This document shows positions 35,490 to 45,245 of a stretch of 64,000 bases of DNA, one piece after another. Both the position numbers and the translations under genes were made by a program. The notes below the pieces were generated by a model. That model saw only the letters and a list, made by a program, of their open reading frames with translations, was not told the DNA's origin and did no database searches. This DNA comes from Acinetobacter indicus CIP 110367 (lineage in GTDB: Bacteria; Pseudomonadota; Gammaproteobacteria; Pseudomonadales; Moraxellaceae): NCBI RefSeq assembly GCF_000488255.1, contig NZ_KI530745.1, positions 124,001 to 188,000 of the forward strand, in the 5' to 3' direction. Every line of letters begins with the position of its first letter. Within the stretch, counting starts at the first letter, position 1.

Positions 35490-36887
35490 TTAGAGTTTAT
35501 CGTCAAATTCATTGTGTTGTGGCGCAGGGTGTTTAAAGCCTTTGGTTTTATAACCCAGGTATAAAATACCGGCCATTGCCCACCATAAACCATATTTCAA
35601 TGATGTTTCATCAACCTCAAGCCACAGTGCAAACACCGCAATAAAACCACAAAGCGGCACCACCACAAAGTTCAGAATATCTTTAACGTTGCGGGTACGT
35701 CCATCACGCAGCGCATAGCGTGAAATGACTGACAGATTGACGAAACTGAATGCAGTCAGGGCACCAAAGCTGATCAGGGAAATCACGAAATCCAGATCCA
35801 TAAAGCCTGCAGTTAAGGCCACCGCACCCACAATCAGAATGTTATAAGACGGTGTGAAGTTACGTGGGCTGATATGACCAAAGATTTTCTTGTTGATCAC
35901 GCCATCACGGCCCATCACGTACATCAAACGGGATACACCGGCATGTGCAGAAATACCCGAAGCCATCACCGTTACAATTGCGAAGGTCAGTACATAGGAC
36001 TGGAACAGTGAACCACCCACCAGCATCAGAATTTCTGGCTGAGTTTCAGCAATATTCTTGAAGTAGCTGCCCGGTTCATTCGGGAAGTAAATCTGCATGA
36101 AGTAGGTGCTGACAATAAAGATGATCCCGGCAATTAACGCAGTCAGGAAAATCGCTTTTGGCAGGGTCTTTTCGGTATCTTTGGTTTCTTCTGCCAGCGA
36201 GCTTAAGGAGTCAAAACCGGTGAAGGAGAAGCATAGTAAGGTAGCACCAGTAATCAGCGCACCGACTGAGGTCAGCTCATTCCAGAACGGTTCAAGGCTC
36301 CAGAGCTGATAACGCTGTTCAGCACTAATCGGGCCATCGGCATTAAAACCGGCCTGTAGTTTGGTAAATACCATCCAGGTAAAGATCGCGATGACCAGGA
36401 GCTGGATAAATACAATCAGGCTGTTGAAGTTGGCGACAAAACGCGCACCGCGCAGGTTGATGCCGGTCATAAACGCGGTCAGCACAATGACCCAGACCCA
36501 ATGATTGACATCCGGGAACAGCGCTTCCAGATAAATCACGGCCAGAATAATATTCACCATTGGCGACAGCAGGTAGTCGAGCCAGGACGACCAGCCCACC
36601 ATAAAGCCGACATTAGGGTGAATTGATTTCTGCGCATAAGTATAGGCAGAACCCGAAGATGGGTAGCGGCGAATCATGTGACCGTAGCTTAACGAGGTCA
36701 GCAAGATTGCAACCAAGGCAAAAATATACGATGTGGGTACATGAAAATGACTTTCTTCCGATACTAAACCGAAAGTGTCAAATAAGGTCATTGGCTGAAT
36801 ATATGCTAAACCAATAATAATGATGTGCCAGAGCCCTAGCGTTTTTTGCAGTTTAGCTGCCGATTGAGTCCCAGAGATATTTGTCAA
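35490..36887 (-). CDS. APC family amino acid/polyamine permease (PuuP-like)
   Basis: 465 residues with about 12 membrane segments. The N-terminal half closely resembles the putrescine importer PuuP: LGLWHIIIIGLAYIQPMTLFDTFG, YPSSGSAYTYAQKSI, VGWSSWLDYLLSPMVN, INLRGARFVANFN. Putrescine is thus the likely substrate, though APC specificity is hard to read. It starts at TTG 36887 with GAGG about nine bases before it. It has its own terminator and no metabolic neighbour. Confidence 0.82.
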   Translation of the reverse strand: MTNISGTQSAAKLQKTLGLWHIIIIGLAYIQPMTLFDTFGLVSEESHFHVPTSYIFALVAILLTSLSYGHMIRRYPSSGSAYTYAQKSIHPNVGFMVGWSSWLDYLLSPMVNIILAVIYLEALFPDVNHWVWVIVLTAFMTGINLRGARFVANFNSLIVFIQLLVIAIFTWMVFTKLQAGFNADGPISAEQRYQLWSLEPFWNELTSVGALITGATLLCFSFTGFDSLSSLAEETKDTEKTLPKAIFLTALIAGIIFIVSTYFMQIYFPNEPGSYFKNIAETQPEILMLVGGSLFQSYVLTFAIVTVMASGISAHAGVSRLMYVMGRDGVINKKIFGHISPRNFTPSYNILIVGAVALTAGFMDLDFVISLISFGALTAFSFVNLSVISRYALRDGRTRNVKDILNFVVVPLCGFIAVFALWLEVDETSLKYGLWWAMAGILYLGYKTKGFKHPAPQHNEFDDKL

Positions 36888-37087
36888 CGGCGTTATCCTC
36901 TTAATCGTTGATCAAGGATCAGTCATGTTCCTAAGGATCGTTTGAGACGAACGATCCCCCCTATCAATAAAACAAAAGTCCGCCAATCTACTCCAAAATG
37001 GTTGCTTTTGTCAGTAACTTTTTCAGAAATTTTTAGCAGAAAATATGCCAATCATCTGAATAAACAAGAACTTTTTCTTGGGTATAG

Positions 37088-37120
37088 TAAAAGCCTGATG
37101 CTTAAAAAAACATCAGGCTT
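37088..37120 (-). terminator. terminator after the Fe-alcohol dehydrogenase gene
   Basis: Perfect 10-bp stem AAGCCTGATG/CATCAGGCTT (37091-37100 with 37111-37120), followed on the minus strand by TTTT. The A-rich loop is long (10 bases). Confidence 0.6.
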
Positions 37121-37157
37121 CTAGAAATTTTGGCTATATTCGCCTATTTGCTGGAAA

Positions 37158-38342
37158 TTACCAAGCCTTTTTTAAGATAGATTTCAAATCTTCCAGACTA
37201 GCTTCTTTCGGGTTGTAAATGATCGAGCCATCGTTCAGGGCTTTTTCTGCCACTTCATCCAGCTGCGCTTCTGTAACCTTGCCGGTTTCACTCAAGGTGC
37301 GTGGCAATTTGGTCATAGCATACAGACGGTCGCGCATGGTCAGCAGGGTAGCAATGGCTTTATCGGCACGCAGATGCGCCGGAGTCTGGGCATAAATATC
37401 CGGGCCGGCCAATGGCAGCAGTAGTTCGGCAATTTTGTCGCCATTGACATCTTTGTTGTATTCCAGCACATACGGCAAGAACAGGTTCATGCACAGTCCA
37501 TGCGGCAGATGCGCCACTGCACCTAAGGCATGTCCGAGAGAGTGCACTAGACCCACCATCGAATTGGAGAAGGCAATACCAGCCATGGTCGAAGCTTGCG
37601 CCAGTTCCAGACGGCCATAGGCATCGCTTGGATTATCCAGCACTTTAAACAGGTTATTGCTGATTTTCTTGATCGCGGCGGTGGCATAGGCATCCGAAAT
37701 CGGATTCGAGCCCATGCAGCTATAAGCTTCAACCGCATGGGTCATGGCATCCATAGCTGTCATTGCCGTTAAATGCGGTGGCAGGGTCTGGGTCATGCGC
37801 GGGTCCAGAATCGCGGCATGTGGCATCAGGTAATAAGAAGCGAATGGCATTTTGACATTCTTTTCAGTATCTGACACCACAGCGACCATGGTGACTTCTG
37901 AACCGGTGCCTGATGTGGTCGGAATCACGAAGAAGGGCTTTAATGGTTTTGGCAGGTTGTGCGCGCCGGAATATTTGAGCAGGTCATCGCCGCCTTCCGT
38001 CACCAGAATATTGGTGGCTTTGGAGGTATCAATTACCGAACCACCGCCCACTGCAATAATGGCATCACAGTTGTGGTCACGATACAGCTGCGCGGCTTTA
38101 CGTACCGTGTCCAGACTTGAATCCTGTGGCACATCATCAAAAATATAGCCAATTTCAGCATCGGTTGATTCAAAAGCCGCTTCAACCGGGGCCAGCAGGT
38201 TGTTACCACGGACGCCTTTGTCAGTAATGATCAGCGGGCGTTTCGCGCCTAAAGTCACCAATTCAAACGGAATGTGTTCCAGTGCGGCATTGCCGGCAAT
38301 GACTTTGACTGGACAAAAAAATTCGTAATAAGGCTTCGCCAT
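37158..38342 (-). CDS. iron-containing alcohol dehydrogenase
   Basis: 394 residues, a group III (Fe-dependent) alcohol dehydrogenase. GGGSVIDTSKATN binds NAD(P). Metal ligands lie in DAMTHAVEAYSC and HSLGHALGAVAHLPHG. It oxidises or forms an alcohol; the substrate is unknown, with FucO/YiaY as nearest-looking relatives. ATG 38342 is chosen, with GGAG eight bases before it; a GTG nine bases upstream is too close to that site. It begins one base after the stop of the SCP2-like gene, so the two are translationally coupled. Confidence 0.87.
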   Translation of the reverse strand: MAKPYYEFFCPVKVIAGNAALEHIPFELVTLGAKRPLIITDKGVRGNNLLAPVEAAFESTDAEIGYIFDDVPQDSSLDTVRKAAQLYRDHNCDAIIAVGGGSVIDTSKATNILVTEGGDDLLKYSGAHNLPKPLKPFFVIPTTSGTGSEVTMVAVVSDTEKNVKMPFASYYLMPHAAILDPRMTQTLPPHLTAMTAMDAMTHAVEAYSCMGSNPISDAYATAAIKKISNNLFKVLDNPSDAYGRLELAQASTMAGIAFSNSMVGLVHSLGHALGAVAHLPHGLCMNLFLPYVLEYNKDVNGDKIAELLLPLAGPDIYAQTPAHLRADKAIATLLTMRDRLYAMTKLPRTLSETGKVTEAQLDEVAEKALNDGSIIYNPKEASLEDLKSILKKAW

Positions 38343-38343
38343 G

Positions 38344-38877
38344 TTATGCACTCCGTTGGAAATAGGACTGAGCCACTTTCAGGTAAATATGGGCAGCTCC
38401 GCTGAGTTTTTCTTTTAAGCTAAGTTCGGATGGGTATTGTTTGACGGCCAGCTCTGCCAGCAGTTTAGGCAAAATCAGGGCTTCCATTTTGTTCAGGCAA
38501 CGCACCAGACGAATGGCATAAGACAGGTCGCCATCGGCAATCATGCGGTCATGGGCAAAGGCCTGTGCCGTACTTTCCTGAAACGAGAACACCAAAAAGG
38601 CATGGGTTAGATGCTTGAAGGTAATGACCAGATCGGGTTTGCCATCCAGTTCAGGCAGCAGTTCGAGCTGATGATCTTCAGTCACCCGGGCAATGAACGC
38701 AGGTCCATTGGGAAACACTTTCATGGACAGGATAAAATTTGCGGGAAACTTTGCAACTTCCTGTTTTATTTCTTGATCGACCTGGCTTGCCATCACCAGA
38801 CCTCTGCCAATCACATCCATCATGAGTTTGACATAGGCCTGTTGCAAAGCGGGCTTCACGGTTTTGCTTGAAATCAC
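38344..38877 (-). CDS. SCP2 sterol-carrier-like lipid-binding protein
   Basis: 177 residues. The central part (NGPAFIARVTEDHQLELLPELDGKPDLVITF) and the following helices (AFAHDRMIADGDLSYAIRLVRCLNKME) look like an SCP2-type lipid-binding domain. It starts at GTG 38877 with AAGGGA upstream. It is co-transcribed with a Fe-alcohol dehydrogenase, which suggests handling of a long-chain or hydrophobic alcohol or aldehyde; this is inference. A palindrome covers its promoter. Confidence 0.7.
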   Translation of the reverse strand: MISSKTVKPALQQAYVKLMMDVIGRGLVMASQVDQEIKQEVAKFPANFILSMKVFPNGPAFIARVTEDHQLELLPELDGKPDLVITFKHLTHAFLVFSFQESTAQAFAHDRMIADGDLSYAIRLVRCLNKMEALILPKLLAELAVKQYPSELSLKEKLSGAAHIYLKVAQSYFQRSA

Positions 38878-38912
38878 TCGCTGAGTCCCTTTGTTAACAT
38901 CTATTATTGAAT

Positions 38913-38930
38913 TTAGAGTAAATACTCTAA
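38913..38930. promoter_or_regulatory. palindromic operator before the SCP2/Fe-ADH operon
   Basis: TTAGAGTA-AA-TACTCTAA, perfect 8-bp arms. It overlaps a candidate minus-strand -10 (TATTTA, 38919-38924) paired with TTGAAT (38941-38946) at 16 bp, so a bound regulator would block RNA polymerase. Confidence 0.6.
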
Positions 38931-38958
38931 TTTATTTCTTATTCAAAAGTAAAGTCAT

Positions 38959-39618
38959 TTAGGCTTGAATGGTTTGAACCTCACTAAAGTAACCACTGTG
39001 CTCTAAAGTTTCAATGATATCTCGGCATAAAGTTTCAAACGATGGGTAGTCTGGGACTAAATCCTGAATGCGCACCATTTCCAGACCAGCATACCCACAG
39101 GGGTTAATGGTTTGAAAACCACTCAAATCACAGTCAATATTCAGCGCTAGTCCATGGTAACTACGGCCTTTGCGGATTTTAAAGCCCAATGAGCCAATTT
39201 TACGCTCCGCGACATAGACACCCGGCGCATCTGCTTTGGCATAAGCTTCAATACCATATTTTTTGAGCAGCGCAATCATCAGGTTTTCGGCATACGATAC
39301 CAGCGTGCGGACATTCCAGCCCAAACGGTTCAGGTCAAACAGGAAATACGCCACCAGCTGGCCCGGACCATGCCAGGTCACCTGTCCACCACGGTCGGTT
39401 TGTACCACCGGAATATGGCTGGGAATCAAAATATGTTCTGCCTTGCCGGCCTGACCTTGGGTCAGCACTTCATGATGCTGCAAAATCCAGAGCTCATCGG
39501 GGGTATTGGCATCACGCTGTTCAGTCAACTGCTTCATCTCTAAAAAGCGGTCTTGATACGGTGTTAATTGCGAATACTGACGGATAATGAGGGTCGGTTT
39601 TTGAAGCGCATCGGTCAC
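38959..39618 (-). CDS. lipB: octanoyltransferase LipB
   Basis: 219 residues. It transfers octanoyl from acyl carrier protein to lipoyl domains, the first step of lipoate synthesis. Signature blocks: [36 protein letters not shown] (with the catalytic lysine) and [10 protein letters not shown] (catalytic cysteine). A ybeD-like gene lies upstream on the same strand as in other gammaproteobacteria, but a terminator separates them here. Confidence 0.95.
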   Translation of the reverse strand: MTDALQKPTLIIRQYSQLTPYQDRFLEMKQLTEQRDANTPDELWILQHHEVLTQGQAGKAEHILIPSHIPVVQTDRGGQVTWHGPGQLVAYFLFDLNRLGWNVRTLVSYAENLMIALLKKYGIEAYAKADAPGVYVAERKIGSLGFKIRKGRSYHGLALNIDCDLSGFQTINPCGYAGLEMVRIQDLVPDYPSFETLCRDIIETLEHSGYFSEVQTIQA

Positions 39619-39723
39619 AGGCTGCGTCCTTAAAAATGAAATCTGCTGATGTGAATTATAATGATTCAGAATAGGAATAGGAGTGTGCCTGCTTTAAATT
39701 ACTGCGCTTGCACGGCACGCCAT

Positions 39724-39752
39724 AAAAAAACACGCATGAAGCGTGTTTTTTT
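39724..39752 (-). terminator. terminator between the ybeD-like gene and lipB
   Basis: AAACACGC/GCGTGTTT stem with ATGAA loop (39728-39748) and A/T-runs on both sides. Confidence 0.85.
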
Positions 39753-39757
39753 GAAAC

Positions 39758-40045
39758 TTAAAGCGCGGTTTTAATCAGCGGGCAGGCAGCTAAATCGGCA
39801 TAGACCGCATGCACCTGTTCCAGCTCCTCGAAACGCAGCTGTGCGGTAATCGAGTGGTATTTACCGGTACGCGACGGGGTCACGGTCATTTTGTCGCCAT
39901 CAAAGTCCGGGAAGTGTTTCACGAAAATATCGTTCACCGCTTGACGCAGCTCTGCACCGGCCAGACCAATCAGTTTAATCGGGTAATCCATCGGAAAAAC
40001 CCAAAGATGCTCTTGTAATTCACGAGAGGGAGTGCGGTCAATCAT
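39758..40045 (-). CDS. YbeD/DUF493 family protein
   Basis: 95 residues, a small ferredoxin-like-fold protein of the DUF493 family, often found next to lipB. It starts MIDRTPSRELQEHLWVFPMDYPIK; the ATG at 40045 has GAGG five bases upstream. Conserved SRTGKYHSITAQLRF lies in the C-terminal half. A regulatory role by ACT-like fold has been suggested for the family, but the function is unknown. Confidence 0.87.
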   Translation of the reverse strand: MIDRTPSRELQEHLWVFPMDYPIKLIGLAGAELRQAVNDIFVKHFPDFDGDKMTVTPSRTGKYHSITAQLRFEELEQVHAVYADLAACPLIKTAL

Positions 40046-40063
40046 AATTACCTCAAAAGATTG

Positions 40064-40091
40064 AAAAACGCCTGCAAGGCGCAGGCGTTTT
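40064..40091 (-). terminator. rpoD terminator
   Basis: Perfect 11-bp stem AAAACGCCTGC/GCAGGCGTTTT (40065-40075 with 40081-40091), with TTTTT following on the minus strand. It ends about 20 bp before the ybeD-like start. Confidence 0.88.
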
Positions 40092-40144
40092 GGCATTGCT
40101 ACTTAAATGGGGATGGATTGATCCCAATTCAAGCCGCTGCTGAC

Positions 40145-42031
40145 TTAGTCGTTTTCCAGGAATGAACGCAGGTGTTCAGAGCGGGAAGGGTGACGTAATT
40201 TACGTAAGGCTTTGGCTTCAATCTGACGGATCCGTTCACGGGTCACATCAAACTGCTTACCGACTTCTTCCAGAGTATGATCGGTTGGCATATCAATACC
40301 AAAACGCATTTTCAGGACTTTGGCTTCACGTTCAGTCAGGTTTTCCAGCACTTCGCGTGTTGCTTCTTTTAAGCCTTCTGAAGTCGCTGCATCGACTGGA
40401 GAGGTGATGTTGCTGTCTTCAATAAAGTCACCCAAATGCGAATCTTCATCATCACCAATTGGCGTTTCCATGGAAATCGGTTCTTTGGCAATTTTTAGGA
40501 CTTTACGTACCTTCACTTCGTCCATTTCCAGACGTTCACCGAGTTCTTCCGGTGTCGGTTCGCGGCCCATTTCCTGCAGCAACTGACGAGAAACACGGTT
40601 AATCTTGTTAATGGTTTCAATCATGTGTACCGGAATACGGATGGTACGTGCCTGATCGGCAATCGAACGTGTGATCGCCTGACGAATCCACCAAGTCGCA
40701 TAAGTCGAGAACTTGTAACCACGACGGTATTCAAACTTGTCTACCGCTTTCATCAGACCGATGTTACCTTCCTGAATCAGATCCAGGAACTGCAAGCCGC
40801 GGTTGGTGTATTTCTTGGCAATCGAGATCACCAGACGCAAGTTGGCTTCGACCATTTCTTTCTTGGCGCGACGTGCTTTGGCTTCACCCACCGCCATACG
40901 TTTGGCAATGTCTTTAATGTCTTTAACATTCAGACCCAACTCTTTTTCGATGTCGGCAATTTTTTGCTGGAAGGCCAGTACGTCAGGACGCACTTTTTCC
41001 AGGTAGCCTTTCATCTCTGCAGGAGCTTTGGCAATCTGTTCGTCTAACCATGCCGGATTAGATTCCTGACCCGGGAAAGTCGTACGGAACTGGGTACGGT
41101 CCATACGGCCACGACGTACTGCATAACGCATTACTTCACGTTCTGCTGCACGAATCTGGTCATGCGTGCCACGAATCATTTCTGAAATAATATCAAACAG
41201 GCGCGGCGCAAATTTGAACATCATGAACACGCTGGCCAGAGCCTGTAACGCAGCTTCCGCTTCTTTGCTGTTACGGCCATGCTTTGCAATGACGTTTTTG
41301 GTGTTATTCCAGGCTTCAGTCAGCTCGGCAAAACGTACTTTGGCAATTTCAGGGTCCGGACCAGAATCCGCTTCAGAATCATCATCCGATTCTGACTCTT
41401 CTTCTTCATCGTCGTCATCAAGTTTGACATCTTTGGTGCTCTTGCTGCTCGATTCTTCTTCATCGTCGAGCACGGCTTCATCTTCCAGCACTTCCGGAAT
41501 TTCTTCATCGGTTTCAGGATCTAAGTAACCTGAAAGCAGATCGGCCAGGCGGCGTTCGCCATTTTCATAATCTTTGTATTCTTGTAGAACCACTTCAACG
41601 GCATTTGGCCAGTACGCAATTGAATGCAGCACATCACGGATGCCTTCTTCAATACGTTTCGCGATACTAATTTCGCCTTCTCGCGTTAACAGCTCAACGG
41701 TCCCCATTTCACGCATATACATACGCACAGGGTCCGTGGTACGGCCAGGCTCATTTTCTACAGAAGCCAGTACTGCCGCTGCTTCTTCTTCAGCGACTTC
41801 ATCTGCAGCTTCTGTGGTGTCTTCGAACATCGCATCATCAGATTCAGGTGCACGTTCATGCACAGGAATGCCCACGTCCTGAAGCATCTGGATGATGTCT
41901 TCAATCTGTTCGCTTTCCGTGATTGAGTCTGGGAGATGATCGTTAACCTCGGCATAAGTTAGGTAACCTTGCTCTTTGCCTCGGCTAATCAGAGCCGCTA
42001 CTTGCGAAGTAGGGGAAGTCATATCGCTCAT
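40145..42031 (-). CDS. rpoD: RNA polymerase primary sigma factor RpoD (sigma-70)
   Basis: 628 residues. Region 1.1 is at the N-terminus, region 1.2 holds [21 protein letters not shown], region 2 reads [22 protein letters not shown] and [22 protein letters not shown] (-10 recognition), and region 4 holds [20 protein letters not shown] (-35 recognition). The non-conserved region carries a strongly acidic Asp/Glu/Ser stretch (about residues 183-222). Its own terminator follows. Confidence 0.97.
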   Translation of the reverse strand: MSDMTSPTSQVAALISRGKEQGYLTYAEVNDHLPDSITESEQIEDIIQMLQDVGIPVHERAPESDDAMFEDTTEAADEVAEEEAAAVLASVENEPGRTTDPVRMYMREMGTVELLTREGEISIAKRIEEGIRDVLHSIAYWPNAVEVVLQEYKDYENGERRLADLLSGYLDPETDEEIPEVLEDEAVLDDEEESSSKSTKDVKLDDDDEEEESESDDDSEADSGPDPEIAKVRFAELTEAWNNTKNVIAKHGRNSKEAEAALQALASVFMMFKFAPRLFDIISEMIRGTHDQIRAAEREVMRYAVRRGRMDRTQFRTTFPGQESNPAWLDEQIAKAPAEMKGYLEKVRPDVLAFQQKIADIEKELGLNVKDIKDIAKRMAVGEAKARRAKKEMVEANLRLVISIAKKYTNRGLQFLDLIQEGNIGLMKAVDKFEYRRGYKFSTYATWWIRQAITRSIADQARTIRIPVHMIETINKINRVSRQLLQEMGREPTPEELGERLEMDEVKVRKVLKIAKEPISMETPIGDDEDSHLGDFIEDSNITSPVDAATSEGLKEATREVLENLTEREAKVLKMRFGIDMPTDHTLEEVGKQFDVTRERIRQIEAKALRKLRHPSRSEHLRSFLEND

Positions 42032-42405
42032 CTTTGCTTACTCTTCGTTGAATCTGTGGCAGTGAAAAACCGTGCATGATAGCACAATTTGCTGTAAAAG
42101 TTTCTGATTTGATCAATCAAGCATGATTTTATAAAAATGTTTGAAAGCAAAACTGAATAGGAATATGGGGCATCTTGCCCGGTTTTCAAGTCTGGCATCC
42201 GTTTTGTCCGCGAAATATTCTTGTCATATGCTTTAAACTATACTTATTCAGATAAGGTCTTCATAAATACACAAATTTTAGCGCGAAATACAAGCCAAAA
42301 ATAGTCGGGAAAAACAAAATATATAAATAAAACTTGACAACTTTTTCAAAGGCAGATAAATAGCGGCTAAACCCATTCACATTTTTTCATTCTGAGGTAG
42401 TTTTA
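42032..42405. other. divergent intergenic region rpoD / acidic small protein
   Basis: It contains a strong plus-strand promoter at 42334-42362. On the minus strand no clear rpoD promoter stands out. No gene is seen. Confidence 0.5.
42334..42362 (+). promoter_or_regulatory. sigma-70 promoter for the small acidic protein gene
   Basis: Consensus TTGACA (42334-42339), 17-bp spacer, TAAATA (42357-42362). Confidence 0.75.
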
Positions 42406-42612
42406 GTGTCTTCAACAGATTTTGAACTAGATGATAACTACGGTGATGATGATGTCAGCTTCGATGAAGCGGCAGGTAAAATCAGTGCGAAAGAATCGTT
42501 AGAAAAACGTCGCCTGATTGATGATCTGCTGGCACAGCGTCGACTGGAGCGTGATCTCAAGGATTTTGATTATGACTTCGACGAAGATGATTTTGACGAC
42601 GAAGATGACTGA
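42406..42612 (+). CDS. small acidic protein, PA3496 family
   Basis: 68 residues, very acidic: it begins MSSTDFELDDNYGDDD, has a basic middle (LEKRRLIDDLLAQRRLERD) and ends in an Asp/Glu tail. This matches the PA3496-type family, labelled putative envelope integrity proteins, with no proven function. GTG start with GAGG upstream. A YecA-like gene follows 69 bp later. Confidence 0.75.
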   Translation: MSSTDFELDDNYGDDDVSFDEAAGKISAKESLEKRRLIDDLLAQRRLERDLKDFDYDFDEDDFDDEDD

Positions 42613-42681
42613 AATTTGGGTTCAGTAAAGTCTTCGGAAAATGCTATGCTATACCTTGTATAGACGATTTTTGGATTTAAG

Positions 42682-43206
42682 ATGAGTGCTTTAGATTTAG
42701 ACCTGTTGAGTGAATATCTAGATGGTGACCAGAACGAATACGGTCTAGATTTTGCTGCCACTCATGGTTTTTTGTGTGCCATTGCAGTCGGCCCGCAATT
42801 TGACCAATGGCTGGATGAACTGTTTGAAGGCAACCAGAAAAAAGTGCCGGCAGAAATCGTAGCGCAGGTGAAAACCTGGCTCGAATCCATTCGTCAAAAC
42901 CTGGCCAATGAAGAAGGTATTGAATTTCCATTCGAAATTGAAGAAGCAGATGTAGAATCAAGTTTGGGCGACTGGAGTGTGGGCTTTGTGGATGCCATGT
43001 TCCTGAATGAAGAAGCCTGGTTCACGCCAGAATTTGAAGAACAGCTGGTAGATCTGACTTTACCAATCATGGTGTTTAGCGGCATTGATGAAGAAGACCC
43101 GCAAATGGAAAGCTTCCGTCGTAATGGTCAGTTAATGGATGAGCTGGCGGAAGAAATTCCGGACAACCTTAATGAACTGTATTTGATGTATCACACTCCA
43201 AACTGA
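42682..43206 (+). CDS. UPF0149 (YecA/YgfB) family protein
   Basis: 174 residues, acidic and helical. GLDFAATHGFLCAIAVGPQ and DELAEEIPDNLNELYLMYHT match the UPF0149 family. It lacks the C-terminal SEC-C zinc motif found in YecA, so it is nearer YgfB. Function unknown. A bidirectional terminator follows. Confidence 0.82.
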   Translation: MSALDLDLLSEYLDGDQNEYGLDFAATHGFLCAIAVGPQFDQWLDELFEGNQKKVPAEIVAQVKTWLESIRQNLANEEGIEFPFEIEEADVESSLGDWSVGFVDAMFLNEEAWFTPEFEEQLVDLTLPIMVFSGIDEEDPQMESFRRNGQLMDELAEEIPDNLNELYLMYHTPN

Positions 43207-43220
43207 TGCAAACCGAATAA

Positions 43221-43252
43221 ATAAAAAAACACCTCCTCGGAGGTGTTTTTTT
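43221..43252. terminator. bidirectional terminator
   Basis: CACCTCC/GGAGGTG stem (43230-43236 with 43239-43245) with A-run and T-run, between converging genes. Confidence 0.9.
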
Positions 43253-43266
43253 ATAGCCGGATCACA

Positions 43267-43827
43267 TTAGCGGGTCATACGGTTCCAGGCATCACGCACC
43301 GCATGTTTGGCATCTTCCCAGGCCAAACGGGTATCGCCCTTGGTGGACTCCCATTCGCTGCGTAAATCGGGTTCTACATCTTCAAAGCGTGTACCCGGTT
43401 CATAGCGTGAGCGCTGGGCATAACCGACCCGATAGGCGGCCTGATAATCGCGCTCATAGCTTAAGTCCGGATGTGTGTTTTGCAGGCTGGTATAGTAAGG
43501 CTGGCTCTGGCTGTGTTCACGCCAGTAAATATCTTCATCACCTTCGGTCGGGTTTTCGGCTTCTGCAGCGGTTTTACCAACCAGACCACCCACCACGGCA
43601 CCAATGGTGCCTCCGACCACTGCGCCAATCGGGCCGGTGGTGGCTCCGACTGCGGCACCTGTGGCTGCACCGCCGACCGCACCGACACCGGTGCCCACCG
43701 GATGGGTGCCGGTTTCACCGGTTTTCGGGTTGGCATTCAGCTGTTGCTGCTGCTGTTTTGGCAGCTGTTTGACCTGTTCGCGTTTTTGTTCCTGCTGGCG
43801 CTGGGTTTCTATTTCTGGATTCGTCAT
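43267..43827 (-). CDS. glycine-zipper hypothetical protein
   Basis: 186 residues. A Gln-rich N-terminus precedes a Gly/Ala-rich stretch (about 47-85: GTGVGAVGGAATGAAVGATTG and following), which is a glycine-zipper type membrane-spanning hairpin. The C-terminal half is soluble, with aromatic and acidic residues (YERDYQAAYRVGYAQRSRYEPG). No signal peptide is seen. GAGGATGC precedes the ATG. Possibly envelope stress-related by analogy with other glycine-zipper proteins, but that is not shown. Confidence 0.7.
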   Translation of the reverse strand: MTNPEIETQRQQEQKREQVKQLPKQQQQQLNANPKTGETGTHPVGTGVGAVGGAATGAAVGATTGPIGAVVGGTIGAVVGGLVGKTAAEAENPTEGDEDIYWREHSQSQPYYTSLQNTHPDLSYERDYQAAYRVGYAQRSRYEPGTRFEDVEPDLRSEWESTKGDTRLAWEDAKHAVRDAWNRMTR

Positions 43828-44109
43828 GTCTGCATCCTCTTGGGTCTGATGATGATCTAAGTAAAATGAATCAAAAAATTAAGATCAAGCGGATCTCTTG
43901 AGTTTTAACTTAGATCAAACAGCACCCGGCGCGGGCAGGAGAATTGCACCTTTCACGTTAAGATAAATAACTTATGTCGGTTTCTGGTGACGAAAAGCAG
44001 GGCTTACTTACATACAGTTAAATTTTCCGTGCAGATGCGCTGTCCGGAAGCCACCCATCTGCACAACAGAATTTCTAAAGCATATTTGATTAGTGTTTGA
44101 AATTGCTAA

Positions 44110-44517
44110 CTACTGTTTGGCGCAATAAGCGGCATACCAGACATAGGCGGCATAAAATACTGCACCATGGATGGCGACCATACATAGCATCAACACTGCC
44201 ATGAGGGCCAGTCCCATTTTCTCAGCCGATTGAATAATCTGCTCCGCATAGGGGTTCATCAGCACCATAAAAAAGATAAACAGGCTGCCAATAATGATGG
44301 CCACGGTACTGCTGCCCCAAATCAGCTGAATTCTTTCATCTGAGGTCGGTAGGCGTTTTTCACGTTTTACAAAATGTTTGGCATTGATCAGCGCGACCAC
44401 CACCAGTGTTGGAAAAAGGGTTAATACCCCAAGATTTAAACCATAAACCAGAACCATGGTCAGCAGGACCAGCGCAATGCTGTAGACCGCAGCCAAATGC
44501 AGCAAATAGTGTTTCAT
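44110..44517 (-). CDS. hypothetical membrane protein, four predicted helices
   Basis: 135 residues from ATG 44517 (GGGG five bases upstream); a TTG 33 bases further upstream has no ribosome site. Four hydrophobic segments, e.g. LAAVYSIALVLLTMVLVYG and VAIIIGSLFIFFMVLM. No family recognised. It lies 39 bp after dedA in the same direction, so co-transcription is likely. Confidence 0.65.
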   Translation of the reverse strand: MKHYLLHLAAVYSIALVLLTMVLVYGLNLGVLTLFPTLVVVALINAKHFVKREKRLPTSDERIQLIWGSSTVAIIIGSLFIFFMVLMNPYAEQIIQSAEKMGLALMAVLMLCMVAIHGAVFYAAYVWYAAYCAKQ

Positions 44518-44556
44518 TGAATCCCCAAGTTTGGCCTGTAGCTCGGCCAATGCACA

Positions 44557-45171
44557 TCACGAAGCGCGTTTACGCATATACCTACGGTATAGAATCCAGC
44601 CGATAATCGCAATCACAATTGCAATAATGACATAGCCGACCTGGCTAAAAATTTTCTGCATCAGCGCCTGATTTTCGCCAAAATAAAACCCGACAGCAGC
44701 CAGAAAAGTGGTCCAGATGATGGTGCCGAGGCTGCTGTAGAACATGAATTTCCAGAAGGGCATCCGGCTCATGCCGGCGGGAATACTAATTAAAGAGCGT
44801 ACCGCCGGAATCATGCGTCCGGCAAAGACAATGCGATGCCCATACTGCTCGAACCAGTCCAGTGATTTTTTGACATCGGCCGATTTTAGGAACAGGTATT
44901 TTCCGTAGCGGTCGACAAAGCGGAAAATCGCATCATGTTCGAATTTATAGCCGACCCAGTACAGCAAGGCCGCGGCCAGTAGCGAACCGAAACAGCCGGC
45001 AACCACGACACCAACAAACAGTAATTCACCTTGTGAGGCCGAATAACCAGCAGAAGGCATAATAATTTCGGAAGGAATAGGGGGGAATACGTTGTCCAGA
45101 AACATAAGCAGGGCAATACCGAAGTAGCCCAGCTGTTCCATAATGGAAATAATCCATTCGGTCAGGTTCAT
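44557..45171 (-). CDS. DedA family membrane protein
   Basis: 204 residues. The DedA (VTT) signatures are present: NVFPPIPSEIIMPSAGY with its conserved acidic residue, and GRMIPAVRSLISIPAGMSRM with conserved arginines. DedA proteins act in lipid (undecaprenyl phosphate or phospholipid) translocation and membrane homeostasis. It is preceded by 74 bp of non-coding DNA. Confidence 0.9.
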   Translation of the reverse strand: MNLTEWIISIMEQLGYFGIALLMFLDNVFPPIPSEIIMPSAGYSASQGELLFVGVVVAGCFGSLLAAALLYWVGYKFEHDAIFRFVDRYGKYLFLKSADVKKSLDWFEQYGHRIVFAGRMIPAVRSLISIPAGMSRMPFWKFMFYSSLGTIIWTTFLAAVGFYFGENQALMQKIFSQVGYVIIAIVIAIIGWILYRRYMRKRAS

Positions 45172-45245
45172 AAAGTCAAGAAGGCCTAAAAATTAGACCT
45201 TCATGCTAAAGAGGATTGGTTTTTCAGTAAAGAGCTGAAACGTAA

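Noticed and set aside
41320..41528. Acidic-region frames opposite rpoD
   Set aside because: The Asp/Glu codon run of rpoD leaves the other strands open; these are shadows.
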